Source: Pseudomonadales bacterium
Lineage (GTDB): Bacteria; Pseudomonadota; Gammaproteobacteria; Pseudomonadales; Azotimanducaceae
DNA length: 23,958 nucleotides
Assembly (NCBI GenBank): GCA_029244465.1
Contig: JAQWQN010000261.1
Span: forward strand, 1-23,958
Reading direction: 5' to 3'
This document shows, piece after piece, positions 1-7,490 of the stretch (its first letter is position 1; the number at the start of each line of letters is the position of its first letter). A model generated the notes under the pieces. It did not search any database. It was not told the origin of the DNA and worked only from the letters and a program-made list of their open reading frames with translations. The translations under genes and the position numbers were made by a program.

Positions 1-2
1 AA

Positions 3-476
3 CCACACGGATCTTTTTCGGCTCGTTTTGCGGGGTTAGTCGACGCCTTCAACAACCAAGACTGCTACATGGCAGATGGTTTCCACCTGCTGGACTATGA
101 CAACACTGAAATCGTTTATGTGAATCCGTGGTGTTGTGGCAAAGGGGTCGATCTAACGACGCATAATCATGCACAGCCGCCACGCGCGGAGGCGCCGCCA
201 TTCGCCGAAATTCACTGGGTTTTCAACAACGGCACCGGCCTTGGTGGCATGTATGAGATTGCCAAGCCAGGTGCCGCCGAGAGAACAGTGCACGCACTCC
301 AGGCCGGCGAAGAACATGGTCCCTACTTCCTTCTTGATGAGGCAGGTCACCCGAAAAGACTGCCCAATGGCGCTGTTGCCTATCCCTGGCATGGCTGGCA
401 AGGCGGCCAGGACGATCTGCCTGAACCGGCTTATGATTACATTGCGGCGTTCGAAATTAATCCCGAGTATATGTAG
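3..476 (+). CDS. 3' part of an unrecognised gene, possibly cupin-like
   Basis: The frame is open from base 3 to the stop at 474-476 and no stop precedes the ATG at 69, so the gene most likely begins left of the window and only its last 157 codons are seen. The sequence is soluble and rich in His, Trp, Gly and Pro. A His-rich segment (HNH at about 105 bases past the ATG) is followed by AEIHWVFNNGTGLGGMY, which recalls metal-binding cupin-type folds such as the cupin domain of aldos-2-ulose dehydratase-like proteins. That is a resemblance from memory, not an established assignment. There is no signal peptide or membrane helix in the visible part. The gene converges on the minus-strand SnoaL-like gene, whose open frame runs into it. 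Coding status is likely; function is not assigned. Confidence 0.6.
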   Translation, partial: PHGSFSARFAGLVDAFNNQDCYMADGFHLLDYDNTEIVYVNPWCCGKGVDLTTHNHAQPPRAEAPPFAEIHWVFNNGTGLGGMYEIAKPGAAERTVHALQAGEEHGPYFLLDEAGHPKRLPNGAVAYPWHGWQGGQDDLPEPAYDYIAAFEINPEYM

Positions 477-934
477 CTCTGCAGGACAGGCCTGTGCGCG
501 AACCATGATCTGCGGATCGCCGCGCCGCCAAAGCACTGTCAAAGTGACGGCGGTTAACCGCCAACCGCATTCAGTGCGAACGGCCACATCATCGTAATAG
601 CCACCAAGAGAGAATTCACCTTGTACGCCATTTTCAATTAGAAAGTGCTCCGCCTTCATGTACATGCGCTGGCTCGCCATGTCACCTTTGACCTCGACGA
701 GCGGGTTCGTCATGACATGTTGCGAGGCTGACAAGCCGTTGAAAAGCGGCTTGAGTCGCGATACCCAGCATCGGCAGAGATCGTCGTATGACCCTCACCG
801 CCTGAATAGGAAGTGAAGTAGGTTGTGATTTGATCCGTGTAGAGAGAACGATGTAAGACGAAATCTCGTGTGTCGAGGCTTTGTGCGTACTGATAGCGGA
901 GCCTCGTTATGGCTTCAAATTCCTCGAAAGTCAT
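477..934 (-). pseudogene. SnoaL/NTF2-like protein gene with an apparent frameshift
   Basis: Two consecutive minus-strand frames together give one SnoaL-like (NTF2 fold) protein of about 150 residues. The first begins at ATG 934 with MTFEEFEAITRLRYQYAQSL and carries the family's early 'YA..LDtRD' segment. It leaves register near 761-772. The second frame then continues as LKPLFNGLSASQHVMTNP, followed by a typical strand-rich tail ending in GWRLTAVTLTVLW. Restoring one base there would fuse them. After about residue 150 the second frame has no stop and runs antisense into the preceding gene to base 153, so a second indel near the 3' end is possible; another frame has a stop at 457-459. The start lies 3 nt after the stop of the flippase-like gene, so the two are coupled. 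SnoaL-like proteins are often isomerases, dehydratases or small-molecule-binding proteins. It could be a decayed gene or a sequencing or assembly error. Confidence 0.65.
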
Positions 935-937
935 CGA

Positions 938-1912
938 CTATTTTTCCGCCCTCACGAAGATTTCTTTTTGTACGCGGCCCATAAACATGAGCCCAATAAC
1001 CGCATTAAAGAGAATGAAAAAGTTGTGCTGTACCAGGCCAAAGGCAGACATTTCTGCCGGATATTCTGGAAACAAAGACACCCACAGAGTCACCGCGACC
1101 GCGCGAAAAGGTCCTGGAATAGAAGCACCAAAGAATATTACCGGCAATATCCCCAGCATTTGCAGGTAACCAAATTCGACACCAAAGAGCGCTAACGCTT
1201 CGCTATACATTACCACCGCAAGCAGCAGAGCAGGCGAGCGCAGGATAATGATGACCAGGTATTGAGACAGCGTCGCTTCCTTGAATGCCTTTAACAGCTG
1301 CCCATCACGAAATTTGTTCTTCGGCAGGATGTGACCACGGAAGTAGAGATAGAAGAATGCGAAGGCCACGAATATTCCCAGGCCGACCCATGGTAGGGCC
1401 CGAAAAACAGGGGGCAACGTATCCCACTGGAGCAGCAGGCCGATGTTCGCCCATATCGTGAGGTACAAAAGCTCACACACCATGATGAACAACATACTTG
1501 AGCCAACCTGCCAAGCAGGCACCCCATCTCGTCGGTTTAGGTAGAGTGCCATAGCGCCCTTGCCGACTTGCTCGTTCAAGATAGAGATGATGTAGGCGCT
1601 GGCACGCACAGGCAAAATTTCTTTGTACGCGATCTTGGTGTTAAACCAATTAATAATTCGCCAAACAACCATCGAGTCGATCAAGAAAAACGCTATCGAG
1701 TAGGGGATCATGAGCGCCAGCCATGCGAACCAATTGACCTCAGCAAACACACTGGCCAGATATGCCAGCACGCTCATGCCTTGGCCCGCGGCCGGACCAG
1801 CAATTCGCGTATACAGAAACACGAAGCAAGCGACGGTAATTAACCAAGGTAGCGCTTTTTTCCACAGCGGTGTTTTGCCTTTTGCTGCATCCGGTGCTGA
1901 AGTGTCGCTCAT
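938..1912 (-). CDS. LPG-synthase-TM/UPF0104-like integral membrane protein
   Basis: 324 residues with about eight predicted membrane helices (roughly 21-35, 62-80, 103-115, 138-160, 172-190, 216-240, 248-266 and 300-320). The pattern NEQVGKGAMALYLNRRDGV (about 113-131), with a short basic loop after a Gly-containing helix, resembles the membrane domain found in lysylphosphatidylglycerol synthase and UPF0104 flippase-like proteins. There is no soluble aminoacyl-transferase domain, so it would be a membrane-domain-only member. The start at 1912 is chosen because AAAGGA lies about 7 nt upstream. The open frame reaches 2095, but that extension lacks such a site and adds an unlikely soluble N-terminus. 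It precedes and nearly abuts the SnoaL-like gene and is divergent from the small membrane protein at 2071. The substrate is unknown; assignment is from topology and partial motif. Confidence 0.75.
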   Translation of the reverse strand: MSDTSAPDAAKGKTPLWKKALPWLITVACFVFLYTRIAGPAAGQGMSVLAYLASVFAEVNWFAWLALMIPYSIAFFLIDSMVVWRIINWFNTKIAYKEILPVRASAYIISILNEQVGKGAMALYLNRRDGVPAWQVGSSMLFIMVCELLYLTIWANIGLLLQWDTLPPVFRALPWVGLGIFVAFAFFYLYFRGHILPKNKFRDGQLLKAFKEATLSQYLVIIILRSPALLLAVVMYSEALALFGVEFGYLQMLGILPVIFFGASIPGPFRAVAVTLWVSLFPEYPAEMSAFGLVQHNFFILFNAVIGLMFMGRVQKEIFVRAEK

Positions 1913-2070
1913 TATTTTTTCCTTTTGTGGTCCCGGATTTGGGGTGAGATTAACAGCTGTCCGCCAACACGTCATTGCGGGGTAGTCCGTGATTTGAAAC
2001 GTGCAGCCATAGTGTTGCCACCTGCGAATGAATGTAGACTCATCCAAAATGAGCAAATCGAGGTATCGAT

Positions 2071-2478
2071 ATGAGTTTGGCTGGTCTTGTAACAATCTGC
2101 CTAGGCGTCTTGGTCGTCTTGACCCGAGGCGTCATGCTCATCGCACCCACGACGAGCCTTGGATGGTTTAAGGCGGCGGTTAAGACTCAACAACGGACAC
2201 AAATTCTGGCGGTGGCGGCGTTGCCCTTACCGTTGGCGATGATTTGGCCGAGCTTCTCCGAAGATTCTGGTCTTGCCTCTGTCCTACTCACACTTGGCAT
2301 CTTCCTACTGTTGGTCATCGCCCTGGGCCTTTTTGCGTTTCCAGGGTTCATTATGCGTGTCGCCAATTCCGTGACACCGCATCGGTCAGCAGAATCCCTG
2401 GCCCGATGGCGGATCGTCGGCCTGTTTGGCATGTTGATGGGTGTCTTCATCATCTTTATTGGCATGGACTTTCTCTAG
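2071..2478 (+). CDS. Small four-helix membrane protein of unknown function
   Basis: 135 residues that I do not recognise. Hydrophobic segments at about 3-24, 46-60, 67-90 and 113-132 predict four membrane helices with short loops. A basic stretch between helices 3 and 4 (HRSAESLARWR) probably faces the cytoplasm. The last segment, WRIVGLFGMLMGVFIIFIG, is somewhat like the short DUF2065/YjeT type of membrane protein, but this protein is about twice that length. GAGG lies about 8 nt before the ATG, supporting the start. It is transcribed divergently from the flippase-like gene across 158 bp that include a small inverted repeat (CTCAT, 5 nt, ATGAG at 2039-2053). Nothing in the sequence ties it to the catabolic genes downstream. 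Confidence 0.7.
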   Translation: MSLAGLVTICLGVLVVLTRGVMLIAPTTSLGWFKAAVKTQQRTQILAVAALPLPLAMIWPSFSEDSGLASVLLTLGIFLLLVIALGLFAFPGFIMRVANSVTPHRSAESLARWRIVGLFGMLMGVFIIFIGMDFL

Positions 2479-2547
2479 CTCCTAAGACCTACTTTCGGGA
2501 CCTGATTTAGTCCTCAGTACGCTTGGCGCGAGAGGTATTGATTTCAC

Positions 2548-2565
2548 AATTTCAAGCAAGAAATT
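2548..2565. promoter_or_regulatory. Inverted repeat upstream of the first Rieske gene
   Basis: AATTTC, six bases, GAAATT form a perfect 6-bp inverted repeat about 75 bp before the Rieske start at 2641. It lies in the only sizeable gap upstream of this gene run, so it could be an operator. No well-spaced -35/-10 pair was recognised around it and the repeat is short enough to be chance. Confidence 0.25.
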
Positions 2566-2640
2566 CTGATACACGGTACAAATTGACCCCCCTTGGAGGC
2601 AGGTGTAGCGTTACCCCTTTAGGACAGATCGGACTGCGAC

Positions 2641-3924
2641 ATGAAGCAACAAGATATCGAAAATCTCCGCGCATTGATGGAGTTTGAGGCTGCTCGCACC
2701 GAACCGCCCAAGGCATTCCCGGCCTTACCTGATCTCCCCGCAGGACGCTATGTCGATCCTCGTTTCTACCAACTTGAGCAGGCACACATTTGGCACAAAG
2801 CATGGCTCTTTGCGGCCCACATTGACGAGCTACCAGAACCCGGTTGCTTCCAATTATGGGCACATACCGGCCAACCCACTGTCATCGTTCACACACAAGA
2901 TGGTTCAATCAACGCCTTCTACAACACCTGCCAACACAGGGGCGCGCCAGTTGTACTCGAGCAGTCTGGACGTCGTTCCAGCTTGACTTGCAAGTATCAC
3001 GGTTGGTCTTACAACTTTGACGGCGAGCTTATTTCTGTACGCGACCTAGAAGATTTTCGCGATCTCGATTTTTCCTGTAGGGGGCTGAAGCCGGTTCGCT
3101 GTGAACGTTTCGGCAACCTGATCTTCCTCAACTACGATGAGGATGCACCGTCTTTGCTGGACTGGCTTGGCCCCGTGGCCGATGAATGGCAAGAGTTCCA
3201 GTTCGATCGCTGCCGATTGCTTTCCAAAAAATCCTTTGATCTCAACTGCAATTGGAAGATTGCGATGGAGGCAAATACCGAGGTCTACCACGTCCCTAAC
3301 ATTCACCCCAATACCGTCGCACCTTTTCTCGACGATCGTCGCAACGTCAACACATTCTATCGGAATGGTCATGGCCGCATGGTTGCCCCGCAAAAAATGA
3401 CCTACGAAGAACGTCCAGATGGTGGTGGCCGATCTGGTTTTCCACAAATAGATACCGTTAGTGAAATTGGCCAGACCTGCACACAATCTTATGGCGTCTT
3501 CCCAAACTGGGTATCGCCTCTTAATCACATGACTATACCGCCACTGCTCTTTTGGCCCACAAGCATCCGCACCACCCGCTTCGAAGTCTGGACTTTGTGT
3601 TTTGAAGACGAGCACGGCAAGGTGCCCGACGACGTACAGAATATTTGGACTTCTCCTGAGGGCTCGGAATTGAGCCCAGTTCTGCTCGAAGACACGCAAT
3701 TCGGCGCGGTCATTCAGAAGTCCATGGAATCGGACGGTTTTGCAGGCGTGCCCCTGTCATACCAAGAGGCTCGAATCTACCACTGGAATCAGTGGGCTGA
3801 CCGAATAATCGGTATTGAAAACATTCCAGAAGAGCTTCGCGTTGCGCAGGTTCTCAACGACGACTGGTTGATGCCAAACGACCCACGTCTAGAAGAGATT
3901 GGTCTCAATGTTTCCGCAGGCTAA
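2641..3924 (+). CDS. Rieske non-heme iron oxygenase, alpha (catalytic) subunit
   Basis: 427 residues, the usual size for a Rieske ring-hydroxylating oxygenase alpha subunit. The N-terminal Rieske domain has C97-x-H99 and C117-x2-H120 (CQHRG and CKYHGW), which hold the [2Fe-2S] cluster. The C-terminal catalytic domain has the mononuclear iron site NTEVYHVPNIHP with H217 and H222, and an acidic ligand probably at D351 in LLEDTQFG. Family members hydroxylate or O/N-dealkylate aromatic, steroid or other cyclic substrates using electrons from a separate reductase, which is not in this window. The DLH-like gene begins 4 nt after its stop, so the two are surely co-transcribed. The ribosome site before ATG 2641 is weak (AGGA about 15 nt upstream), but the N-terminus fits the family. 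The substrate cannot be read from sequence alone. Confidence 0.92.
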   Translation: MKQQDIENLRALMEFEAARTEPPKAFPALPDLPAGRYVDPRFYQLEQAHIWHKAWLFAAHIDELPEPGCFQLWAHTGQPTVIVHTQDGSINAFYNTCQHRGAPVVLEQSGRRSSLTCKYHGWSYNFDGELISVRDLEDFRDLDFSCRGLKPVRCERFGNLIFLNYDEDAPSLLDWLGPVADEWQEFQFDRCRLLSKKSFDLNCNWKIAMEANTEVYHVPNIHPNTVAPFLDDRRNVNTFYRNGHGRMVAPQKMTYEERPDGGGRSGFPQIDTVSEIGQTCTQSYGVFPNWVSPLNHMTIPPLLFWPTSIRTTRFEVWTLCFEDEHGKVPDDVQNIWTSPEGSELSPVLLEDTQFGAVIQKSMESDGFAGVPLSYQEARIYHWNQWADRIIGIENIPEELRVAQVLNDDWLMPNDPRLEEIGLNVSAG

Positions 3925-3927
3925 GCT

Positions 3928-4653
3928 ATGATCGAACGACAAATCGACATTACAACTTCAGACGGCATCATGCCGACTTTCGAATTTCATCCTGAGGACG
4001 GGGGGCCATATCCAATCGTGCTTTACCTCATGGACGCCCCGAGTATTAGGCCAGCGCTCCGCGATATGGCGTCGCGGTTAGCCAGTGCCGGTTACTACGT
4101 TCTGTTACCCTTCCTCTACTATCGCAAAGCGCCATATCGTGAATTTGGCACGAGTGATGAGGACATGCATCTGCGCCGAGAGCTGATGCAGAGCGTCACA
4201 CGTGCGGGCATGATTCCTGATGCGCAGGCCTTACTGGCCCACGCAGCAACCTCAGACAAAGCGAACAGCGACGGGCCGATCGGCGCCGTCGGTTTTTGCA
4301 TGAGTGGTCCGTTGGTGATGGGCTTAGCGCAAACAATGCCCGAAAAAGTTTCCGCTATTGCCTCGATCCATGGCGCCTGGCTGGTTACCGATCAGGACGA
4401 TTCGCCGCACAAAGAAATCGATCAGATTAAAGCCGAAGTCTATTTTGCCTGGGCAGACCGTGATCCCACCGCGACCGCAGAAGAACGCGAGATCATGGAC
4501 CATGCCCTGCGCGGATCGGGCATCAGTTACAACCTTGAATTCATGGCTGGCGCGTTACACGGTTTTGCACCCCCTGGCGGCGAGCGCTATGACCGCGCAG
4601 CTGCAGAACGACATTGGGAACAAGTGCACGCACTACTGCGACGCAATCTCTAG
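3928..4653 (+). CDS. Dienelactone hydrolase family protein
   Basis: 241 residues with an alpha/beta-hydrolase fold of the dienelactone hydrolase family. The nucleophile elbow is GFCMSG with Cys124, as in true dienelactone hydrolases rather than serine esterases. The acid is D177 (AWADRD) and the histidine H211 (ALHGF), in the expected order, and length is typical. Known members hydrolyse dienelactone in chlorocatechol breakdown, but the wider family acts on varied esters and lactones. The start is 4 nt after the Rieske gene's stop, implying translational coupling and a shared pathway. An inferred role is hydrolysis of a lactone or ester made downstream of the Rieske oxygenase. There is no signal peptide, so it is cytoplasmic. 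Confidence 0.88.
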   Translation: MIERQIDITTSDGIMPTFEFHPEDGGPYPIVLYLMDAPSIRPALRDMASRLASAGYYVLLPFLYYRKAPYREFGTSDEDMHLRRELMQSVTRAGMIPDAQALLAHAATSDKANSDGPIGAVGFCMSGPLVMGLAQTMPEKVSAIASIHGAWLVTDQDDSPHKEIDQIKAEVYFAWADRDPTATAEEREIMDHALRGSGISYNLEFMAGALHGFAPPGGERYDRAAAERHWEQVHALLRRNL

Positions 4654-4730
4654 GATCGGATCACGCGGGCTGACCATGCCGCGCATCGTCCACAATAAAT
4701 GACATCGATTTTTAACGAGGAGCAAACGAC

Positions 4731-5273
4731 ATGCGAGGAGGTACACTTTTACTCTGGCTCGTCACCTTCATTTTAGTCGGCACAATTGCCATTCCGACAG
4801 CTGCCGGGGCGGAAGCAATAAAAACAGTTCAAGCCCCCGCTTGGCGCGGCACCGATTTGATGAACGGCAAACAGGTAGACTTTCCCGGCGTCTTGAACGG
4901 TAAACCAGCCGTTGTTCTCTTTTGGGCAACGTGGTGTTCGTACTGCAAAGCGTTCATGCCTGCCGTCAGACAGATTCAAGCTGATTACGCCCCCCAGGGT
5001 GTGCAAATCATCTCCCTCAATGCCAAAGAGCGCGGGCGGGGTGATCCAAAAGCCTATGTCGCCGGATTGAACTTTCCGATGGTCGCCATTGCTGATGCCG
5101 ATCAGATCGCAAAGCAGTACAACGTAAACTTCATTCCAGGCCTCATGGTTGTCGACGGTGATGGACGACTCACTTACCGTCGCCGTTCAACGGACCTACC
5201 GGCGGGCACGACGGTCGCAGAACAGTGGGATGGAGAAGTCAGGGCCGCACTCGATGCCCTCGTTGGCGGCTAA
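4731..5273 (+). CDS. Exported TlpA/ResA-like thioredoxin-fold protein
   Basis: 180 residues. Residues 1-28 form a signal peptide or signal anchor: a hydrophobic core ending in AAGA, a plausible signal peptidase I site. A thioredoxin-like domain follows with the redox motif WCSYC (C69, C72) after the strand VVLFWATW, and the cis-proline segment NVNFIPGLMVVDGDG near residues 130-145. Such proteins work as periplasmic disulfide reductases or oxidases, often in cytochrome maturation or in repair of secreted enzymes. AGGAG lies about 7 nt before the ATG. It lies 77 bp after the DLH-like gene on the same strand and may be the last gene of that run. Its link to the catabolic enzymes is unclear. It converges on the MetE-like gene. 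Confidence 0.85.
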   Translation: MRGGTLLLWLVTFILVGTIAIPTAAGAEAIKTVQAPAWRGTDLMNGKQVDFPGVLNGKPAVVLFWATWCSYCKAFMPAVRQIQADYAPQGVQIISLNAKERGRGDPKAYVAGLNFPMVAIADADQIAKQYNVNFIPGLMVVDGDGRLTYRRRSTDLPAGTTVAEQWDGEVRAALDALVGG

Positions 5274-5284
5274 CCCGACGCTTT

Positions 5285-6304
5285 TTAGAGCCTCTCTGCC
5301 AGCTTCCGATGGAGTTCCAGCAGGGCCGGTATCGACTCTGTGGGGCGACGCCCCAAGCCACATTCGGTCGCTATGCCAAATCCGGTAAAAAACTTCTTAG
5401 CGGTCTCGATCCTGGCCGCGGCCCCGGCCTCTCCATCAGAAGCGTGCACCAGTCCCAAGAACAATTTCGTACCCGAGTCGATCGCTAAATCGTTCAACGG
5501 CTGAAAGTAAGCCTCATCGTGACGACTGATCGGCACAGGCATATGAATCCATTCAATCGATCTCTTGACCCCTGCACTGACCGCGTTGGCAATATCTACA
5601 AGCAATCTCATATCATTCGGTTCAACAAAGTGTTGATGTCCGGCATCGCCGTAACAAAGGTGAAAGCCCAGTTCAACGTTGGCAGGCACTGCCTCACCAA
5701 GCCGAACGAGACGTTCTTGTATCTGACGCTGAGGATCCTTCAAATAGGTCGGAAACACACCTTCAAGCACGCCAAATTCAATAGCAGTGTCCCACTGGAT
5801 CGCAAGCTCCTCTGCTGGGACCGCTCGGATCAGATCGGTTAGCTCCCGCAATAACGCATCTTCATAAATGCCTTCAAGTGCGGCTTGATCTTGGGATGCT
5901 ACGTATAGATGGATTGGTGCTAGCGGCGTGGGCAGGCAGACTTGCAAACGACTGTCTGGCGCCACTACCCCCTGGGACTTGAGCTCAGCAAACTCTGCGT
6001 AGGATGCGAGGGCCGCATCTCTATAGCCGAGAGTTGCAATCTGCACCGCTTCAATCGTCTCATCAAGACCCACTCGCCCAACTGTACCGTAGTCGGCGCC
6101 GTCTTCTACGACCGCCACTAAACCTTTACTTGCAGCGAGCTTCGGCAGTTGCCAGCCGACCCAGTTTGTCCGATTGCCCGTCTCACCATCTGGAAATCTA
6201 CAGAGGTGCTCGCCAAGATGGGCTGCCGCACCCGAAAAGACCTCGGAGGCATTCGCCAGAGGTACGCTGCCGACCAGCAGAACGTTGGCTTTAGACGGTG
6301 ACAA
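5285..6304 (-). CDS. MetE/UROD-like TIM-barrel protein with putative zinc site
   Basis: 339 residues resembling the catalytic barrel of cobalamin-independent methionine synthase. FHLCYGD supplies H215-x-C217 and ATECGLGRR supplies C315. In MetE the equivalent HxC and late Cys bind the catalytic zinc. E251 in SIEW is a possible fourth ligand. Length matches a stand-alone barrel such as archaeal or truncated MetE-like proteins, not the approximately 750-residue two-domain MetE. The N-terminal VGSVPL segment also recalls the barrel start of this superfamily. In MetE this fold moves a methyl group to a thiol; the acceptor and donor here are unknown. The frame starts with TTG at 6304; there is no ATG near and the ribosome site is weak, so the start is uncertain. 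It lies 36 bp downstream of the exported-protein gene on the same strand, probably one transcript. Confidence 0.65.
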   Translation of the reverse strand: MSPSKANVLLVGSVPLANASEVFSGAAAHLGEHLCRFPDGETGNRTNWVGWQLPKLAASKGLVAVVEDGADYGTVGRVGLDETIEAVQIATLGYRDAALASYAEFAELKSQGVVAPDSRLQVCLPTPLAPIHLYVASQDQAALEGIYEDALLRELTDLIRAVPAEELAIQWDTAIEFGVLEGVFPTYLKDPQRQIQERLVRLGEAVPANVELGFHLCYGDAGHQHFVEPNDMRLLVDIANAVSAGVKRSIEWIHMPVPISRHDEAYFQPLNDLAIDSGTKLFLGLVHASDGEAGAAARIETAKKFFTGFGIATECGLGRRPTESIPALLELHRKLAERL

Positions 6305-6340
6305 ATGAGTCGACTCGGCGCAGCTTAAGGCCCTTCGCGA

Positions 6341-7390
6341 TTACTCTCCAGCCCCGGCCCTGGGACCATCATATTCTGCTTCCAAAATACGCGCGCCGCG
6401 CAGAATATTACCCATCGCGTAATTGCCCTCGTGGCAGGCGTATTCATAGACCTTGTCGACGCTTGCTTTCCAAACAAATTCACCACTCCAAGGTCCGGTC
6501 CATATCGTTGGGTCAGTAACGGTAAAATTATAGAGTAGATTACCATCGTCCAGGCGTGAAAAGCGTTCGATCAAATGTAGGTTCTCATCTCCGCCATAGA
6601 GGCCTGTCCGTTGTTTGAAGTTAATCGTCTCGACAACCAAAGTGTCACCTTCCCACCAACCAATGGCGTCACCCAACCATTTACGATTAGTGTCTGGCGC
6701 ATGCTTCGCGTCTATGCGGATGACTCGCGCGTCGTGCACCATCTCCAACAAAATCATAACGTGATCTTCAGTTTGAATGATGCGCTTAAAGTTGTTGTAG
6801 AGTCCCGGCAAACTAGGCGGTCCGGCACTAAAGCCCAGCAGACAACGTTCCGCTAAAGCCAATGTTTCAGGACCGTCGAAGGGGCCGTTGCCCTTGTTTG
6901 CAAGCCAGGAAGCAGAGCCATCATTTTGATAAGCAAAAGAGGCGAAGTTTGCCGCCATCGCAGCTTGACCTTTCACCGTCATCTCTGGTCGGCGCCCATT
7001 GGGCGGATCGTAGACAATCGACGTTCGAAACTGACCATTCACTTCTGAGACAAAGCTACCCGGGTCCACCCAAAAAGCGTTATAACCGCCGACACCGCCA
7101 GCACCAGAATTATTATTGCCATCACCACCTTGCACTGGCGCTTCACGATCAGGGTCACTCTCTCGGTTCGCCGCAGCAAGCCCGCTCTTAGTCCGTTCGA
7201 CGATGGCGGCTGCCTCTTCTGCAGACATAAATTGCTTGTCGCCGAATTCCTTGGGGCGATCAACCGGGGTTAACGTGCCGCTGTCATAAAAACCAGATAA
7301 GTCTGGCTTGCCACTGCCCGTTCGCTTGATCTCGGCGCTGGCTGAACTGACCACTAAGATTCCTACCAAGGCCATCGTTAGGTATTTCAT
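6341..7390 (-). CDS. Exported protein of unknown function
   Basis: 349 residues from the start at 7390, preferred over the upstream in-frame start at 7408 because GAGGGAG then acts as its ribosome site. Residues 1-19 (MKYLTMALVGILVVSSASA) are a clear Sec signal peptide with an A-x-A end and no lipobox Cys. The mature part begins with a GKPDLSGFYDSG segment. It also has WWEGDTLVVETINF, a segment I associate with a large, poorly characterised family of secreted proteins common in Acidobacteria and environmental Proteobacteria. A Gly/Asn-rich low-complexity stretch lies at about 95-110. No catalytic motif was recognised. Its promoter region is shared divergently with the thiolase-like gene, which suggests co-regulation with catabolism. 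Confidence 0.75.
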   Translation of the reverse strand: MKYLTMALVGILVVSSASAEIKRTGSGKPDLSGFYDSGTLTPVDRPKEFGDKQFMSAEEAAAIVERTKSGLAAANRESDPDREAPVQGGDGNNNSGAGGVGGYNAFWVDPGSFVSEVNGQFRTSIVYDPPNGRRPEMTVKGQAAMAANFASFAYQNDGSASWLANKGNGPFDGPETLALAERCLLGFSAGPPSLPGLYNNFKRIIQTEDHVMILLEMVHDARVIRIDAKHAPDTNRKWLGDAIGWWEGDTLVVETINFKQRTGLYGGDENLHLIERFSRLDDGNLLYNFTVTDPTIWTGPWSGEFVWKASVDKVYEYACHEGNYAMGNILRGARILEAEYDGPRAGAGE

Positions 7391-7416
7391 GATTACTCCC
7401 TCTCTCAAATTCGGAT

Positions 7417-7466
7417 CGTCGACCGACGTTTCGTTGCACGAAGGATACCGTTTTTTGCCTTATAAT
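7417..7466. promoter_or_regulatory. Divergent regulatory region with palindromes and a -10 box
   Basis: The 100-bp gap between the exported-protein gene and the thiolase-like gene holds three closely spaced elements. CGTCG-AC-CGACG lies at 7417-7428, TTCGT-TGC-ACGAA at 7430-7442, and GATACCGTTTT at 7444-7454. A perfect -10 hexamer TATAAT at 7461-7466 faces the thiolase-like gene, 24 nt before its start codon. No -35 hexamer stands at 16-18 nt from it, since TTGCAC at 7434 is 21 nt away; an activator may therefore be needed. The GATACCGTTTT element recurs in the sulfatase/CoA-transferase divergent region. Protein binding is inferred. Confidence 0.45.
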
Positions 7467-7490
7467 GACGCCTTGTTAAGGGAGAATCAG

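Noticed and set aside
1913..2095. Extension of the flippase-like gene beyond its likely start
   Set aside because: No ribosome site and a soluble, unfamily-like N-terminus; it would overlap the small membrane protein's promoter and start.
3451..3459. GATACCGTT copy inside the Rieske gene as a third operator
   Set aside because: It encodes conserved-looking coding sequence without the opposite arm; one 9-mer in 24 kb is near chance.
3046..3699. 217-residue open frame antisense to the Rieske gene
   Set aside because: No ribosome site and covers conserved Rieske codons; a shadow.
7308..7490. In-frame N-terminal extension of the thiolase-like gene
   Set aside because: It overlaps the divergent exported-protein gene and the promoter region; ATG 7491 has a good ribosome site.
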